Below, piece after piece: positions 6,505 through 15,100 of a stretch of DNA of 28,634 nucleotides. The notes under the pieces were generated by a model that saw only the letters and a list, made by a program, of their open reading frames with translations, did no database searches and was not told the origin of the DNA. The stretch's first letter is position 1; the number at the start of each line of letters is the position of its first letter. Source of the DNA: an uncultured Flavobacteriaceae bacterium (lineage in GTDB: Bacteria; Bacteroidota; Bacteroidia; Flavobacteriales; Flavobacteriaceae); contig CALGUD010000014.1 of NCBI GenBank assembly GCA_937901915.1, positions 1-28,634 of the forward strand, written 5' to 3'. A program made the translations under genes and the position numbers.

Positions 6505-6591
6505 AATCAGAATTAAGTAAAACATGTATTGTAAAGTATTTATAGAAGTAGACGAGAACAAAATGGTGAATTTTTATGGAAATATACTTAA
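6505..6591 (+). pseudogene. Frameshifted C-terminal remnant of a GIY-YIG/NUMOD1-type protein
   Basis: Translation from 6505 gives ESELSKTCIVK in one frame. After a frame change near 6532-6545 it gives REQNGEFLWKYT and a stop. The intact nuclease at 5284-5937 ends with ADISKTCISR ... REQSGGFLWKYI in the same order and spacing, so this is the decayed last repeat of a paralogue. It begins 2 bp after the RadC-like stop codon. No further match to the upstream part of the gene is seen, so the rest was probably replaced when the RadC-like gene came in. Confidence 0.65.
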
Positions 6592-6706
6592 CTTATAGTA
6601 AGGATGAATAAGGTTTAAAAATATAATTATTTAATAAAATTTAAGTACATTCGAGTACATTAGCTAAAGAAAATATAATTGTTGGGATTTTAAAAATTGT
6701 TTTAAA

Positions 6707-7372
6707 TTGAAAACATTTAAATTAAAATATCTATTTAATTCGAAAAAAGGAACTCATAGAGAAAAGAATCAAGACCGACTTTTGATAATAGAAAAGAAAA
6801 ATTATTATTTATTTATGCTATTTGATGGTGTAAGCTCCGATCCAAAGAGTTATTTATTTATAAATGAATATAAAAAAAATATTAAATTAGAAATAAACAA
6901 CAATCCTTTTTTTGAAAAAAAAATCGACGAAATTCTCTTTGAGACTAACAGAAAAATAATTAATTCTGGTTTGGAAGGAAAGAGTACTTTATCAGTGCTT
7001 ATTTTTAATAATGAGACAAAAGAAATAAAATTTTTGAGTATAGGAGATTCTAGAATATATATATTTACTAATCAATTTCTAGAGAAAATTACTCAAGATG
7101 ATTCCTTAATGGAAAGAAGCAATATTATCACCAAGTTTCTTGGATTGGATACATTAATATTAGACGATTTCAAAATGGATAGTGTGAATGGTAAGTATAA
7201 CTATTTAATGTGCACTGATGGATTTTATTCATTGATGGAGAGTCAATTAAAAGATTACTTTGAAGCTTTTAACTTAAAGTACTTTAGAAGTATAGAGAAA
7301 AAAATTTTTTCTCTTCAAAGGAGTAATAATAGGGATGATTCTACTTATATACTAATTAAAAATGAAATTTGA
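6707..7372 (+). CDS. PP2C-like (PPM) Ser/Thr protein phosphatase
   Basis: A 221-residue cytosolic protein spanning one PPM domain. The motifs come in family order: NQDR (21-24, Asp23), LFDGVSS (Asp40-Gly41), GKSTLSVLIF (91-100), LSIGDSRIYIF (GDS at 113-115), MCTDGFYSL (Asp171) and NRDDSTYILI (Asp210/211). The metal-binding aspartates are therefore in place, although the usual DGxGG is DGVSS. It should remove phosphate from Ser/Thr, plausibly on targets of the Hanks kinase at 9160-9945. The start is TTG 6707 (in-frame stop at 6665, no ATG available). The gene overlaps the next by 11 bp, so the two are translationally coupled. It opens the four-gene cassette 6707-9945. Confidence 0.82.
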   Translation: MKTFKLKYLFNSKKGTHREKNQDRLLIIEKKNYYLFMLFDGVSSDPKSYLFINEYKKNIKLEINNNPFFEKKIDEILFETNRKIINSGLEGKSTLSVLIFNNETKEIKFLSIGDSRIYIFTNQFLEKITQDDSLMERSNIITKFLGLDTLILDDFKMDSVNGKYNYLMCTDGFYSLMESQLKDYFEAFNLKYFRSIEKKIFSLQRSNNRDDSTYILIKNEI

Positions 7373-8024
7373 AACTGAAATTGAACTTGTCAATGTTTTA
7401 ATAAAAACCTTGAAAGCGAGTTATAGTAGAGAGACTTTTGAAATTTTTGAAGAAGTTTCGCTAGGATACGGAATTGCAGATATAGTTTTGAGTAGTTTGG
7501 TGAAACCAAGAAAAAAATTAAGCCAATCAAAATCTAGCTTAAATATTTGTGATATTAATATATATAATTTAATTAGTAAAGAAAGAAGCATTTTGTTCAA
7601 TACTATTGTTGATACAACAAAATGTTCAAAAAAGGTAATTTTAGAGTCTTTAGAAAAATTAATTGAAAACAAATATGTAAAATATGAAGAAACCAAGTTT
7701 TTTATAAATAAAGATTATGAACTTACCTTTAAGAACAATTTTGCAGTTGAAGCTAAATTAAAAGATTGGAAAAAAGCAATAAAACAAGCGTACAGATATA
7801 AATGGTTTGCTGAATACTCTTATGTAGTTCTAGATTCATATTATTCAAACCCAGCTATTAAAAATATTAATTTGTTCGAAAAATATAATATTGGATTAGC
7901 TACAATTACTACTGAAGGGGTATTGACAAGGCATTTTAATCCTAAAAGGGAAAGACCTTTTGATCCTAAAATGCAAATGCTTTTTTCTGAAAAAATAAAA
8001 AATGATTACGAATTTGCAAGATAA
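7362..8024 (+). CDS. PD-(D/E)xK nuclease-like protein with internal winged-helix segment
   Basis: A 220-residue protein. Residues 23-43 (ETFEIFEEVSLGYGIADIVL) give an acidic helix and the first Asp (Asp40). Residues 127-157 (FAVEAKLKDWKKAIKQAYRY and on to VVLD) give the E-A-K triad (Glu130, Lys132) and the W..A..QA.RY helix seen in restriction-endonuclease-like folds. Between them, about 60-125, a helical part (SERSILFN-type, then LEKLIENKYVKYEE) looks like a winged helix with a wing hairpin. The order fits a metal-dependent DNA or RNA nuclease with its own DNA-binding insert. It overlaps the phosphatase gene by 11 bp at its start and the convergent gene 8006-9163 by 19 bp at its end. Its target is unknown. 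Confidence 0.65.
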   Translation: MKFETEIELVNVLIKTLKASYSRETFEIFEEVSLGYGIADIVLSSLVKPRKKLSQSKSSLNICDINIYNLISKERSILFNTIVDTTKCSKKVILESLEKLIENKYVKYEETKFFINKDYELTFKNNFAVEAKLKDWKKAIKQAYRYKWFAEYSYVVLDSYYSNPAIKNINLFEKYNIGLATITTEGVLTRHFNPKRERPFDPKMQMLFSEKIKNDYEFAR

Positions 8025-9163
8025 GTTTTCCAAACATTCAAATGATAATTGCTACTTTCATTATTAAGAAATACTCGTTTACTTTCTAATGCATTATAAT
8101 TATTTATAGCATTTTCAATTAAATCCATAACAAATTCCTTTCTAAGTTTTAAATCGCTGATATTTGATATAGTATTCAAAAGTTTTGAAATTGATAATAA
8201 GTAGTTTTTATTTACATCAGGTTTATGGATGTTCCATAAATAATTTTCTTTTAAAATAATATCTGAAAAAATATTTTTTTCATTTTTAAGATATTGTAAA
8301 TTCCCTGTATCTCTAATAGTAGTAACATCATCAGCTTTAATCATATTTAAAAGTTTTTCAGAGAAATAATATCCTTTTGAATTTCCGCCAGAAATATCTT
8401 CTGTAAACCTTTTTATATTAAAATTTCTTAAAGTTTCATATGTTCCAATAGTTATATAGTCAATATCGGTCTGTGCTAAATAAATTATTGCATCCCAATT
8501 TGCATATGCATAGATTGTTTCAAAATCATGTTGTTTCAATGTTTTTAAAATCCTAGATAAGTTTCTTAATATTTTAATATCGGTAGTTAATTTTTTCCTA
8601 AACTCGGGGTTATTTTCACAAGTAATAAAATACCCATCAAAACAGATTTCCATATCGCTACAGGCAAATAATATTTCTTCAACTTTATCTTTATCAATAA
8701 TTATATGATTAGCAAAAGGAAGAGTCATAAAAAATTTATGATTACCCTTATTGTTTAGTTTAGAGATGTAGGTGTTTAGAATTTTTATTGCATTTATAAT
8801 GTCTTTTACCTCTTCGTTCTCATAAAAAAGAGGAATTATGATGTTTTTTATTTTTTTTTCTAATTGAAATTGAATTGCTTTTTTTGTACAATCTTCAAAA
8901 TAAACAGAGGTGACCTCGTTTATATCCCTATTGCTAGTATGAAATGGAAATTCCTTTAATTTACCTTTCTTGATATTAGCGTTTTTCCCATAAAATTGTA
9001 AATCAAGCATTGAAATATCAAGTACAGCTTTTAGGTTTTTTTTTGAATCATAATTGATTCCATGTGTAAATGCGGTTATTAAAAAATAATCCCCAATATT
9101 TTGTTGAAAATAGGAATCAAGATTCCAATTAGAGTTATGCCCTAGTGCTTGAGTTATTTTCAT
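8006..9163 (-). CDS. Unknown protein of the kinase cassette, possibly a TIM-barrel-like fold
   Basis: A 385-residue cytosolic protein whose family I do not recognise. Evenly spaced hydrophobic strands alternate with helices (YFLITAFTHGINY, LKAVLDISMLDLQ, IKNIIIPLFYE, HKFFMTLPFANHIII, ICFDGYFITCENNPEF, FETIYAYANWDAIIYL, DIDYITIGTYETLRNF). This suggests a (beta/alpha)8-like barrel with acidic residues at strand ends, followed by a helical C-terminal domain from about residue 290. The ATG overlaps the kinase stop (ATGA, 9160-9163), so it is translationally coupled to the kinase and may be its substrate or partner. The 3' end overlaps the nuclease-like gene by 19 bp in convergent orientation. Confidence 0.6.
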   Translation of the reverse strand: MKITQALGHNSNWNLDSYFQQNIGDYFLITAFTHGINYDSKKNLKAVLDISMLDLQFYGKNANIKKGKLKEFPFHTSNRDINEVTSVYFEDCTKKAIQFQLEKKIKNIIIPLFYENEEVKDIINAIKILNTYISKLNNKGNHKFFMTLPFANHIIIDKDKVEEILFACSDMEICFDGYFITCENNPEFRKKLTTDIKILRNLSRILKTLKQHDFETIYAYANWDAIIYLAQTDIDYITIGTYETLRNFNIKRFTEDISGGNSKGYYFSEKLLNMIKADDVTTIRDTGNLQYLKNEKNIFSDIILKENYLWNIHKPDVNKNYLLSISKLLNTISNISDLKLRKEFVMDLIENAINNYNALESKRVFLNNESSNYHLNVWKTYLANS

Positions 9164-9945
9164 AATTCTAAGAGTTTTATAAATGATTCAATTTTCCTTG
9201 GTCTTTCGGATGGGTTCTTTTTGAATACAGCATTACAAAATGTATCAATGAAGTTATTACCAGTAGTTATAATGAGGTTATCATCATTGAAAGATTTTTC
9301 TATTTCATTCTTATTTTTCCCAAAAGGAAATAAATTTGTATATAGATGATAAGCAATTATTCCTAAACAAAAAAAATCTGTTCTATAAGATATAAATTGC
9401 TTTTTGCCGGCATACTGTTCAGGGGTAGCAAATAACCATGATAATGGCTGACCACCGGTTGCAGTAATACTGTCTTCATCAAGTGCTCTTGCAATACCAA
9501 AATCAAGAACTACTGGTTCTCCATTTTCTGTTATCCTAATATTAGGAGGTTTTAAATCCCTATGTACATATCGTGCTTCCCATACAGGTGTTAAAATAAC
9601 GGCAATTGTGTAAACTAGCTTTCGAATTTTATTAGCATCTCCCTTATATTCTTTTATTAGTTCAGATAAATCATTACCATTAATATACTCCTCAAGAATT
9701 ATAGTGTCTTTTCCAAATTTATCAATTTTTTTAATTTTTGGAATCCCTTTGTAATCATTAAATTGTTCACAAATTTTAACTTCTCTTTTAAACCTATCAC
9801 CTGCATTATTAATTATTTTTAAAGCATACTGTTCTTCATTAATACAGACAATAAAAACAGTTTTTTGCCCTCCTGGGTTAGCTTGTTTATAATTACTAAT
9901 TTTAAAATGGTCTAGTAAATTTTTTGAAAGTTCAATTGAGGTCAT
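9160..9945 (-). CDS. Hanks-type Ser/Thr protein kinase
   Basis: A 261-residue, single-domain soluble kinase with all main landmarks: glycine-rich-loop region NPGGQKTVF (24-31), catalytic Lys43 in YALKII, helix-C Glu in REVKICE, catalytic loop YVHRDLKPPNIRI (Asp130, Asn135), LDFGIAR (Asp148), ATPEQYAG in place of APE, RTDFFCLGIIAYHLY and the late Arg in NPSERP. There is no membrane segment or sensor domain, unlike PknB-type kinases, so it probably answers an internal signal or partner. It is the first gene of the leftward pair with 8006-9163 (4-bp overlap), facing the phosphatase/nuclease pair. Together they suggest a phospho-switch acting on the unknown protein or the nuclease. Confidence 0.9.
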   Translation of the reverse strand: MTSIELSKNLLDHFKISNYKQANPGGQKTVFIVCINEEQYALKIINNAGDRFKREVKICEQFNDYKGIPKIKKIDKFGKDTIILEEYINGNDLSELIKEYKGDANKIRKLVYTIAVILTPVWEARYVHRDLKPPNIRITENGEPVVLDFGIARALDEDSITATGGQPLSWLFATPEQYAGKKQFISYRTDFFCLGIIAYHLYTNLFPFGKNKNEIEKSFNDDNLIITTGNNFIDTFCNAVFKKNPSERPRKIESFIKLLEL

Positions 9946-10053
9946 TTTATAATATAAATAACATAATTGTTAATTCTTTTTATTCTACTAATTTTATAAG
10001 TCTAGATTGAAAAAATAAATAGCAATAGTATTTATATTATCATGTATGAGATT

Positions 10054-10101
10054 GTTTAAAATTAATAAAAATGTTTAAACTTATATTAATAAATTAATAA
10101 A
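10054..10101. repeat. A/T-rich inverted and direct repeats beside the attachment site
   Basis: GTTTAAA (10054-10060) and TTTAAAC (10074-10080) form an inverted repeat. ATTAATAAA occurs three times (10061-10069, 10085-10093, 10093-10101). They lie 70-115 bp from the tRNA-fragment junction, where tyrosine recombinases often have arm sites. In DNA this A/T-rich some matches are expected by chance. The rest of 9946-10168 shows no gene. Confidence 0.3.
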
Positions 10102-10168
10102 AAGGCATACAATTCGGTTACCCATAAAGTTAGTAAGTTGGTAAAATATTGAAATATAACCTTTTAAA

Positions 10169-10200
10169 GTCCTTGGTTCGAGCCCAAGAGGAGGAGCTTC
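10169..10200 (+). other. tRNA 3'-end fragment, candidate attachment site (att) at island edge
   Basis: CTTGG-TTCGAGC-CCAAG (10172-10188) is a perfect T-stem and loop. It is followed by AGGAGGA (10189-10195) as the 3' acceptor strand and G10196 as discriminator. The expected partner TCCTCCT is not found upstream (10120-10126 reads ACCCATA), and no proper anticodon arm is present, so only the 3' part of a tRNA is here. From memory the sequence fits flavobacterial tRNA-Asn best, but this is not decisive. Islands that enter tRNA 3' ends leave exactly such a partial copy. The intact tRNA should lie at the other end. Confidence 0.65.
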
Positions 10201-10228
10201 AAAAGCCACACGCAAGTGTGGCTTTTTT
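10201..10228. terminator. Strong bidirectional terminator at the island/chromosome junction
   Basis: AAAAGCCACAC (10201-10211) pairs perfectly with GTGTGGCTTTT (10216-10226) over loop GCAA, with a T-run after it and an A-run before it. It sits where a terminator for the tRNA gene is expected, and on the minus strand it follows the stop codon of the sigma gene (10231) by 2 bp. Confidence 0.85.
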
Positions 10229-10230
10229 AT

Positions 10231-10833
10231 TTATACGCTTTTATGCTTGATCTCATTTCTAAAATCGAAAAGCAAAAAAAGTATGTGCTTGACCTTTACT
10301 CCTAATTTCTCTCCCAATATTTTAAATGCCCTGGTCATATGGCCCTCTACCGTCTTGATTGAGATATCCAGATACTCCGATATTTCAATATGGGTAAGCC
10401 CTTCTTTTTTATTCAGCAGAAATATTTTTTTACACTTTGAGGGAAGTTTCTCTATTTCACTATTGACTATTTTAATCAATTCATCCACATCTTCCTTTTC
10501 ACTTTCTATAACCAAATCTATGGCTTCTAAATATTTTTTTTCCAGGTAAGTAACTGGCTTCTTCTTTCTATATTGATCAATAAATCCATTATAGACCGAT
10601 CTGTACATATAACTCTTTATTGACAGGTCTGGGTTTATCTTTCCCCGATTGATCCAAATTTCCACGAATACGGTTTGTACGATATCCTCGGCATTAGCAT
10701 GATCCTTAGTCAAAGTATAGGCATAGGCGCAAAGCTTTTTATAGTAGGATTCCATCAAAAAATCATAAGCTTTTGAGTTTCCTGATATTAGCTGTCTAGC
10801 AAGCAAAGAACTATCGCCGGAATAAGAGTTCAT
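10231..10833 (-). CDS. ECF sigma factor (FecI-like)
   Basis: A 200-residue sigma-70-family protein. Region 2 is at about 20-85 (YDFLMESYYKKLCAYAYTLT, HANAEDIVQTVFVEIW, and SYMYRSVYNGFIDQYRKKK for promoter melting). Region 4 is at about 130-180 (IEKLPSKCKKIFLLNKKEGL, then HIEISEYLDISIKTVEGHMT, an HTH). It is divergent from the FecR-like gene at 10954, which is followed by SusC and SusD genes. This is the standard Bacteroidetes layout in which binding of substrate by the receptor frees the sigma factor to transcribe the receptor genes. A possible -7 box (CAAATATA on the plus strand, 10872-10879) lies 39 bp upstream of its start. Confidence 0.92.
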   Translation of the reverse strand: MNSYSGDSSLLARQLISGNSKAYDFLMESYYKKLCAYAYTLTKDHANAEDIVQTVFVEIWINRGKINPDLSIKSYMYRSVYNGFIDQYRKKKPVTYLEKKYLEAIDLVIESEKEDVDELIKIVNSEIEKLPSKCKKIFLLNKKEGLTHIEISEYLDISIKTVEGHMTRAFKILGEKLGVKVKHILFLLFDFRNEIKHKSV

Positions 10834-10871
10834 AATTTCACTATGTATGTTAAAAATGTCGAGAATTTTAA

Positions 10872-10879
10872 CAAATATA
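10872..10879 (-). promoter_or_regulatory. Candidate -7 box for the ECF sigma gene
   Basis: On the minus strand this reads TATATTTG, fitting the Bacteroidetes TAnnTTTG pattern, 39 bp before the ATG at 10833. No convincing -33 TTG lies at the usual distance. A GTTAAAA/TTTTAAC inverted repeat (10849-10872) borders it. Confidence 0.3.
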
Positions 10880-10953
10880 AAAAAAAGTTAAAAAAAATAG
10901 AGGGTTTCGTAATTTTTGAACGTATTAACAATATAATCAGCATATAAAGCAAT

Positions 10954-12108
10954 TTGGAAATCGAAAAAATTATTATCAAGTTCCTGAATAGAGAAGCAGA
11001 TATTCACGAGTTGGAAAAACTCGATACCTGGTTAAGGGACAAAAGCAATTTACCACTTTTCAACCAATTTGTTAGAACTGAATGTTTAACTATTATTGCT
11101 ATGTCAGAATACGATGTTAATAAGGCCAAAAAGGCCATAAAACATAAACTTAAGATTAGCGAGCGAAAAAGGAAGGCCGTGATGTATAAAAAAATGGCAA
11201 TTGCGGCTTCCATTATTTTAATTGTTAGCGTTGCACTTCTAAAATGGAGTAGTATTGACCGAAATATCGAAGTAGAGCCTGAACCACAGATAGTTATTGA
11301 AGCAGGTTCCAATAAAGCCATCCTCACCCTCGAAAATGGAAATCAGGTAGCTCTGGAAAAAGGAAAGCAATACCGTGCAGATAAAGTGAAAAGTGACGGA
11401 TCGGAACTTATTTACACTACGCCAGAAATAGAAAATTCGGCAACAGCTCCTAAGTACAATTATCTGACCATTCCCAGGGGGGGTCAGTTTTTTGTCCAAT
11501 TGTCCGATGGTACTAAAGTGTGGTTGAATTCTGATTCCAAGTTGAAGTATCCGGTAGAATTTCCAAAAAATCAAACACGTAAGATTGAACTAATATATGG
11601 GGAGGCCTATTTTAAAGTTTCTCCAAGTTCTGCGAATAATGGCACCGATTTTCAAGTACTCACTAAATTCCAGAAGGTTGGTGTTCTAGGGACAGAGTTT
11701 AATGTAAAGGCATATAAAGAAGAAGATGAAATAACAACGACCTTAGTAGAGGGTGAGGTTAGAATTCAAAACACAGGAACCAGTAAAATCTTAAAACCTA
11801 ACCAACAGTCAAAAATCCATTCAGGCTTCAACGCGATAGAAGTTGAAGAAGTAGATGTGTCTCAGGAAATTTCATGGGTAAATGGTTTGTTTACTTTTAA
11901 TGAAAAATCTTTAGGTGAAATCATGACTACTTTGTCAAGGTGGTATAATGTTGAGGTCATTTTTGAAAATGCCGGGCAAAAGAAATTCGTATTTACGGGA
12001 GTAATTGAAAGATCAGAATCTATTGATTATATCCTTAAACTCATACAGGCGGCCAGTGAAGCCCAGGTCGAATTTCAAATAAACGATAAAACTATAACTA
12101 TTAAATAA
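10954..12108 (+). CDS. FecR-like transmembrane anti-sigma factor
   Basis: A 384-residue inner-membrane protein. A cytosolic N-terminal part (1-78) for binding the sigma factor is followed by one membrane segment (about 81-98, MAIAASIILIVSVALLKW), a periplasmic FecR domain (about 170-275; WLNSDSKLKYP, GEAYFKVSP, VLGTEFNVKAY, LVEGEVRI) and a C-terminal DUF4974-type domain (about 310-384; GEIMTTLSRWYNVEVIF, FTGVIERSESIDYILKLI) that contacts the receptor's STN domain. No ATG fits, so TTG 10954 is used as the start. It is divergent from its sigma gene by 120 bp and upstream of the SusC gene. Confidence 0.9.
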   Translation: MEIEKIIIKFLNREADIHELEKLDTWLRDKSNLPLFNQFVRTECLTIIAMSEYDVNKAKKAIKHKLKISERKRKAVMYKKMAIAASIILIVSVALLKWSSIDRNIEVEPEPQIVIEAGSNKAILTLENGNQVALEKGKQYRADKVKSDGSELIYTTPEIENSATAPKYNYLTIPRGGQFFVQLSDGTKVWLNSDSKLKYPVEFPKNQTRKIELIYGEAYFKVSPSSANNGTDFQVLTKFQKVGVLGTEFNVKAYKEEDEITTTLVEGEVRIQNTGTSKILKPNQQSKIHSGFNAIEVEEVDVSQEISWVNGLFTFNEKSLGEIMTTLSRWYNVEVIFENAGQKKFVFTGVIERSESIDYILKLIQAASEAQVEFQINDKTITIK

Positions 12109-12111
12109 AAA

Positions 12112-12149
12112 GGAAAAGGCTACACCTTCCACAGCAATAGCCTTTTTCC
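12112..12149 (+). promoter_or_regulatory. Intercistronic hairpin between anti-sigma and SusC genes
   Basis: GGAAAAGGCTA (12112-12122) pairs with TAGCCTTTTTCC (12138-12149) with one bulged T, 3 bp after the anti-sigma stop codon. The descending arm is T-rich, so it could act as a partial terminator separating low anti-sigma expression from high SusCD expression, or protect an mRNA end. A sigma-dependent promoter for SusC may lie after it, but I could not identify one. Confidence 0.5.
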
Positions 12150-12194
12150 AAGCGGATCAATTAAAACTATGTTTAATCTAACCAAAACAAATTT

Positions 12195-15100
12195 ATGAAA
12201 ATTAAATCTATTCAAGGACCTCCCTTTTATGGGAGAGTTCTTTTAAAACGCATTATGAAAGTATTTGTTTTTTTGTGTTGCTCGGTCGCCTTTGCCCTTG
12301 GAACCAACAAAGGGGAAGCTCAGAATGCCGATATCGTCATCGATGCGGACAAGACCTTAACGATAAAGCAGGTATTCCGCCTTATCAATAAGCAGACCGA
12401 TTATAAGTTTATTTACCGTCACGACCTGATCAAGATGGCTCCGGACATTAACGTAAAAGAAGGGGTTATTAAGGCCGGTGAATTATTGGAAAAAAGTCTT
12501 TCCCCAATAAGCTTTACATACGAATTTACAGAAGAAGAGACTATAATAGTAAAAAGGAAACCAACCGATTTGTCGGTCGAAAACCTACAATTTCTCATAA
12601 GTGGTATTATTACAGATGAAGACGGAACCCCTTTACCCGGGGCAAACATTGTAGAAAAAGGTACTACCAACGGGGTGACCGCTGATTTTGACGGAAATTT
12701 TTCGCTGGAAGTTGCCGAAGATAATACGATTTTGATTATATCCTATATTGGTTTTGTCACCAAAGAGGTTGCTGTTAATGGCCAAAGTAACATCACAGTT
12801 GTATTGCAGGAAAGTGTAGCCGGGTTAGATGAAGTTGTTCTCGTGGGCTATGGTAAGTCGGTTAGAAAGGAAGATTTAACCGGGGCTGTTTCCGTCGTTG
12901 GATTAAGAGATCTGGAGAAGAGTCCGTTAACAAATGTGGATCAAGCCTTACAGGGCCGGGCCTCAGGTGTTCAAATAACACAAAATTCCGGTTCACCGGG
13001 AGCCGGTTTAAAGATTCGGGTGAGGGGAAGTAATTCAATTACCGGTAGTAACTCGCCACTTGTTGTTGTTGATGGCTTAATAGATGTGGATATTAATTCC
13101 GTGAATCCTTCTGACATACAATCCATTAGCGTATTAAAAGATGCCAGTGCTTCGGCAATTTATGGTAACAGGGCCGCCAATGGTGTCATTATTATTTCAA
13201 CAAAAAAGGGTGTTGCGGGAAAGGCAACCATCGAATTTGATAGTTTCTTAAGTTTTTCCGAGCCATCAAACTCAATAGACCTTTTGGGCGCGGCTGAATT
13301 TATAGATTTTGCAAATACCAAAAACATTGGGGCTACCGGCAACCCAATTCCAGTATTTAATACAGAACAAAAAATCAATGACTTTATAGCAAATTCAGTC
13401 GACTATCAAGACGAAGTATACAGAATGGCTGTCGCCCGAAATTATCAACTGTCTTTTAGAGGAGGTGCAGAGAAAATAAATTATTATGTTTCCGGAAATT
13501 ATTTCGATCAGGAAGGTATAGCCATAAACTCCGGTTTCAAGAGATATTCTTTAAGATCCAATATCAATGCAGATTTAACCGATAAATTGAGTTTGAGTAC
13601 CTCTCTTAACCTTATTCGACAAGAAGGATTGAATAATGCTCCGGAATTTGGTGCAGAATTAGCTTTAGGAGCCGTAGGTTTTGATAAAACAACTCCGATT
13701 TACGATGTGAACGGTAATTATAACAGACAAACTTTAGTAGTAGGAGGCATTCAGGAGTCTGTTCTTACAAACCCTGTTTTTTCCGCCTTAGAAAATAAGA
13801 GAATGAGTACAACCAACAGAGTTCAGGCCAATATTGGATTAAACTATAATCTTTTGGAAAACTTGGATTTAAATATAAGTGGAGGTATTGATTATGGCAA
13901 TTTTCACTATGCATATTTTACACCAGCCAATAATGATGCAGCAGAGATTACTGCCGGGCAGAATACTAGCAACAATACTAACACGCAATATGCTTTCAGA
14001 CTTAATTATGATAATTCCTTTAATGACATACACAATTTAAACGTAACCACCATTTATGAAGAAAGAAAGAACCTATCTAAAGGTTTTAACGCAGATGGTA
14101 GAGGTTTTTTCACGGCAAGCACAGGTTCGGACAATATAGGTTTGGCGGATACGCAGACTATAGGCAGTAACTTTTCACAACGACGTTTAAGGTCTCTTAT
14201 CGGACGGGCATCATATAACTATGACTCCAGATACCTGGTTACTGCGTCTATCAGATATGATGAATCAAGCGTTTTTCTAAAAGATCAGGGTGGCGTGTTC
14301 AGTTCTTTTGCATTAGGCTGGAATATAAACAATGAAAGGTTTTTTAATTCTGAAACCATTAGTACCCTTAGACTTCGTGGTGGATGGGGAGAGACAGGTA
14401 ATGAACTTATTGGCACCAGTGATGCACTTAACTTATTACGTAATAACCCATGGATCCCAAATGGTGGCGCAACAGGAAGTACGGCTATATTGCCGGGCAC
14501 CCGGCTTGCTAATCCGGATCTTACCTGGGAAACCACAACGCAAACGAATATAGGTTTAGATTTCGGTATTATAAATGATAGATTCAACCTGTCATTTGAG
14601 TACTATTCAAAAAAGACCGAAGATTTGTTGCTTACAAGACAATTACCTCGCTTTACCGGCAGGGTCGACCAGGTTATAAATGCCGGAGAAGTTGAAAATA
14701 AGGGATTTGATATCACCTTATCTGCAAGCATCATACAAAATGAAAACTTTTTATGGGATTTGAGCACCAATTTCTCAAGTAACAGGAACAAAGTGTTGAG
14801 TTTAATTGGCAATGAAACTGAAGTATTTCCTGCCTTAACCGTTGGCGAAAATAACATTCAGGCTCCTGCCATTGTTCGTGTGGGAGAACCAATAGGGTCA
14901 TTTTATGGATATGTTTATGAAGGTGTAAATGCAGTTGATGGCAATGCCATTTATGCGGATGAGAGAGCCATTATTGGAGATCCAAACCCTGATTTCACAT
15001 ATGGAATAAACAACAACCTGTCGTATAAGGGTTTTGATTTAAATTTCTTTATACAAGGCGTTTCGGGCAATGATGTTTTTAATCGCGCACGATCACTTAT

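Larger units (their letters stand above)
1..10200. mobile_element. Right part of a genomic island integrated at a tRNA 3' end
   Basis: The first 10.2 kb is visibly more A+T-rich than the rest and carries XRE regulators, a polymerase-like gene, a GIY-YIG nuclease, a RadC/JAB gene, a gene remnant and a kinase/phosphatase/nuclease cassette, a typical accessory mix. It ends at a tRNA T-arm plus 3' acceptor fragment (10169-10200) followed by a strong terminator, after which the gene content becomes chromosomal. No integrase, transposase or conjugation gene is seen here, so the left end and the recombinase are inferred to lie outside the window. Whether it is a phage remnant, an integrated plasmid or an ICE cannot be told. 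Confidence 0.6.

Noticed and set aside
6707..9945. Classical TerY-P phosphorylation triad
   Set aside because: Kinase and PP2C are present, but no vWA-domain TerY protein is found in the window.
10120..10196. Complete functional tRNA gene
   Set aside because: Only the T-arm and 3' acceptor strand are sound; no matching 5' acceptor strand or anticodon stem is present.
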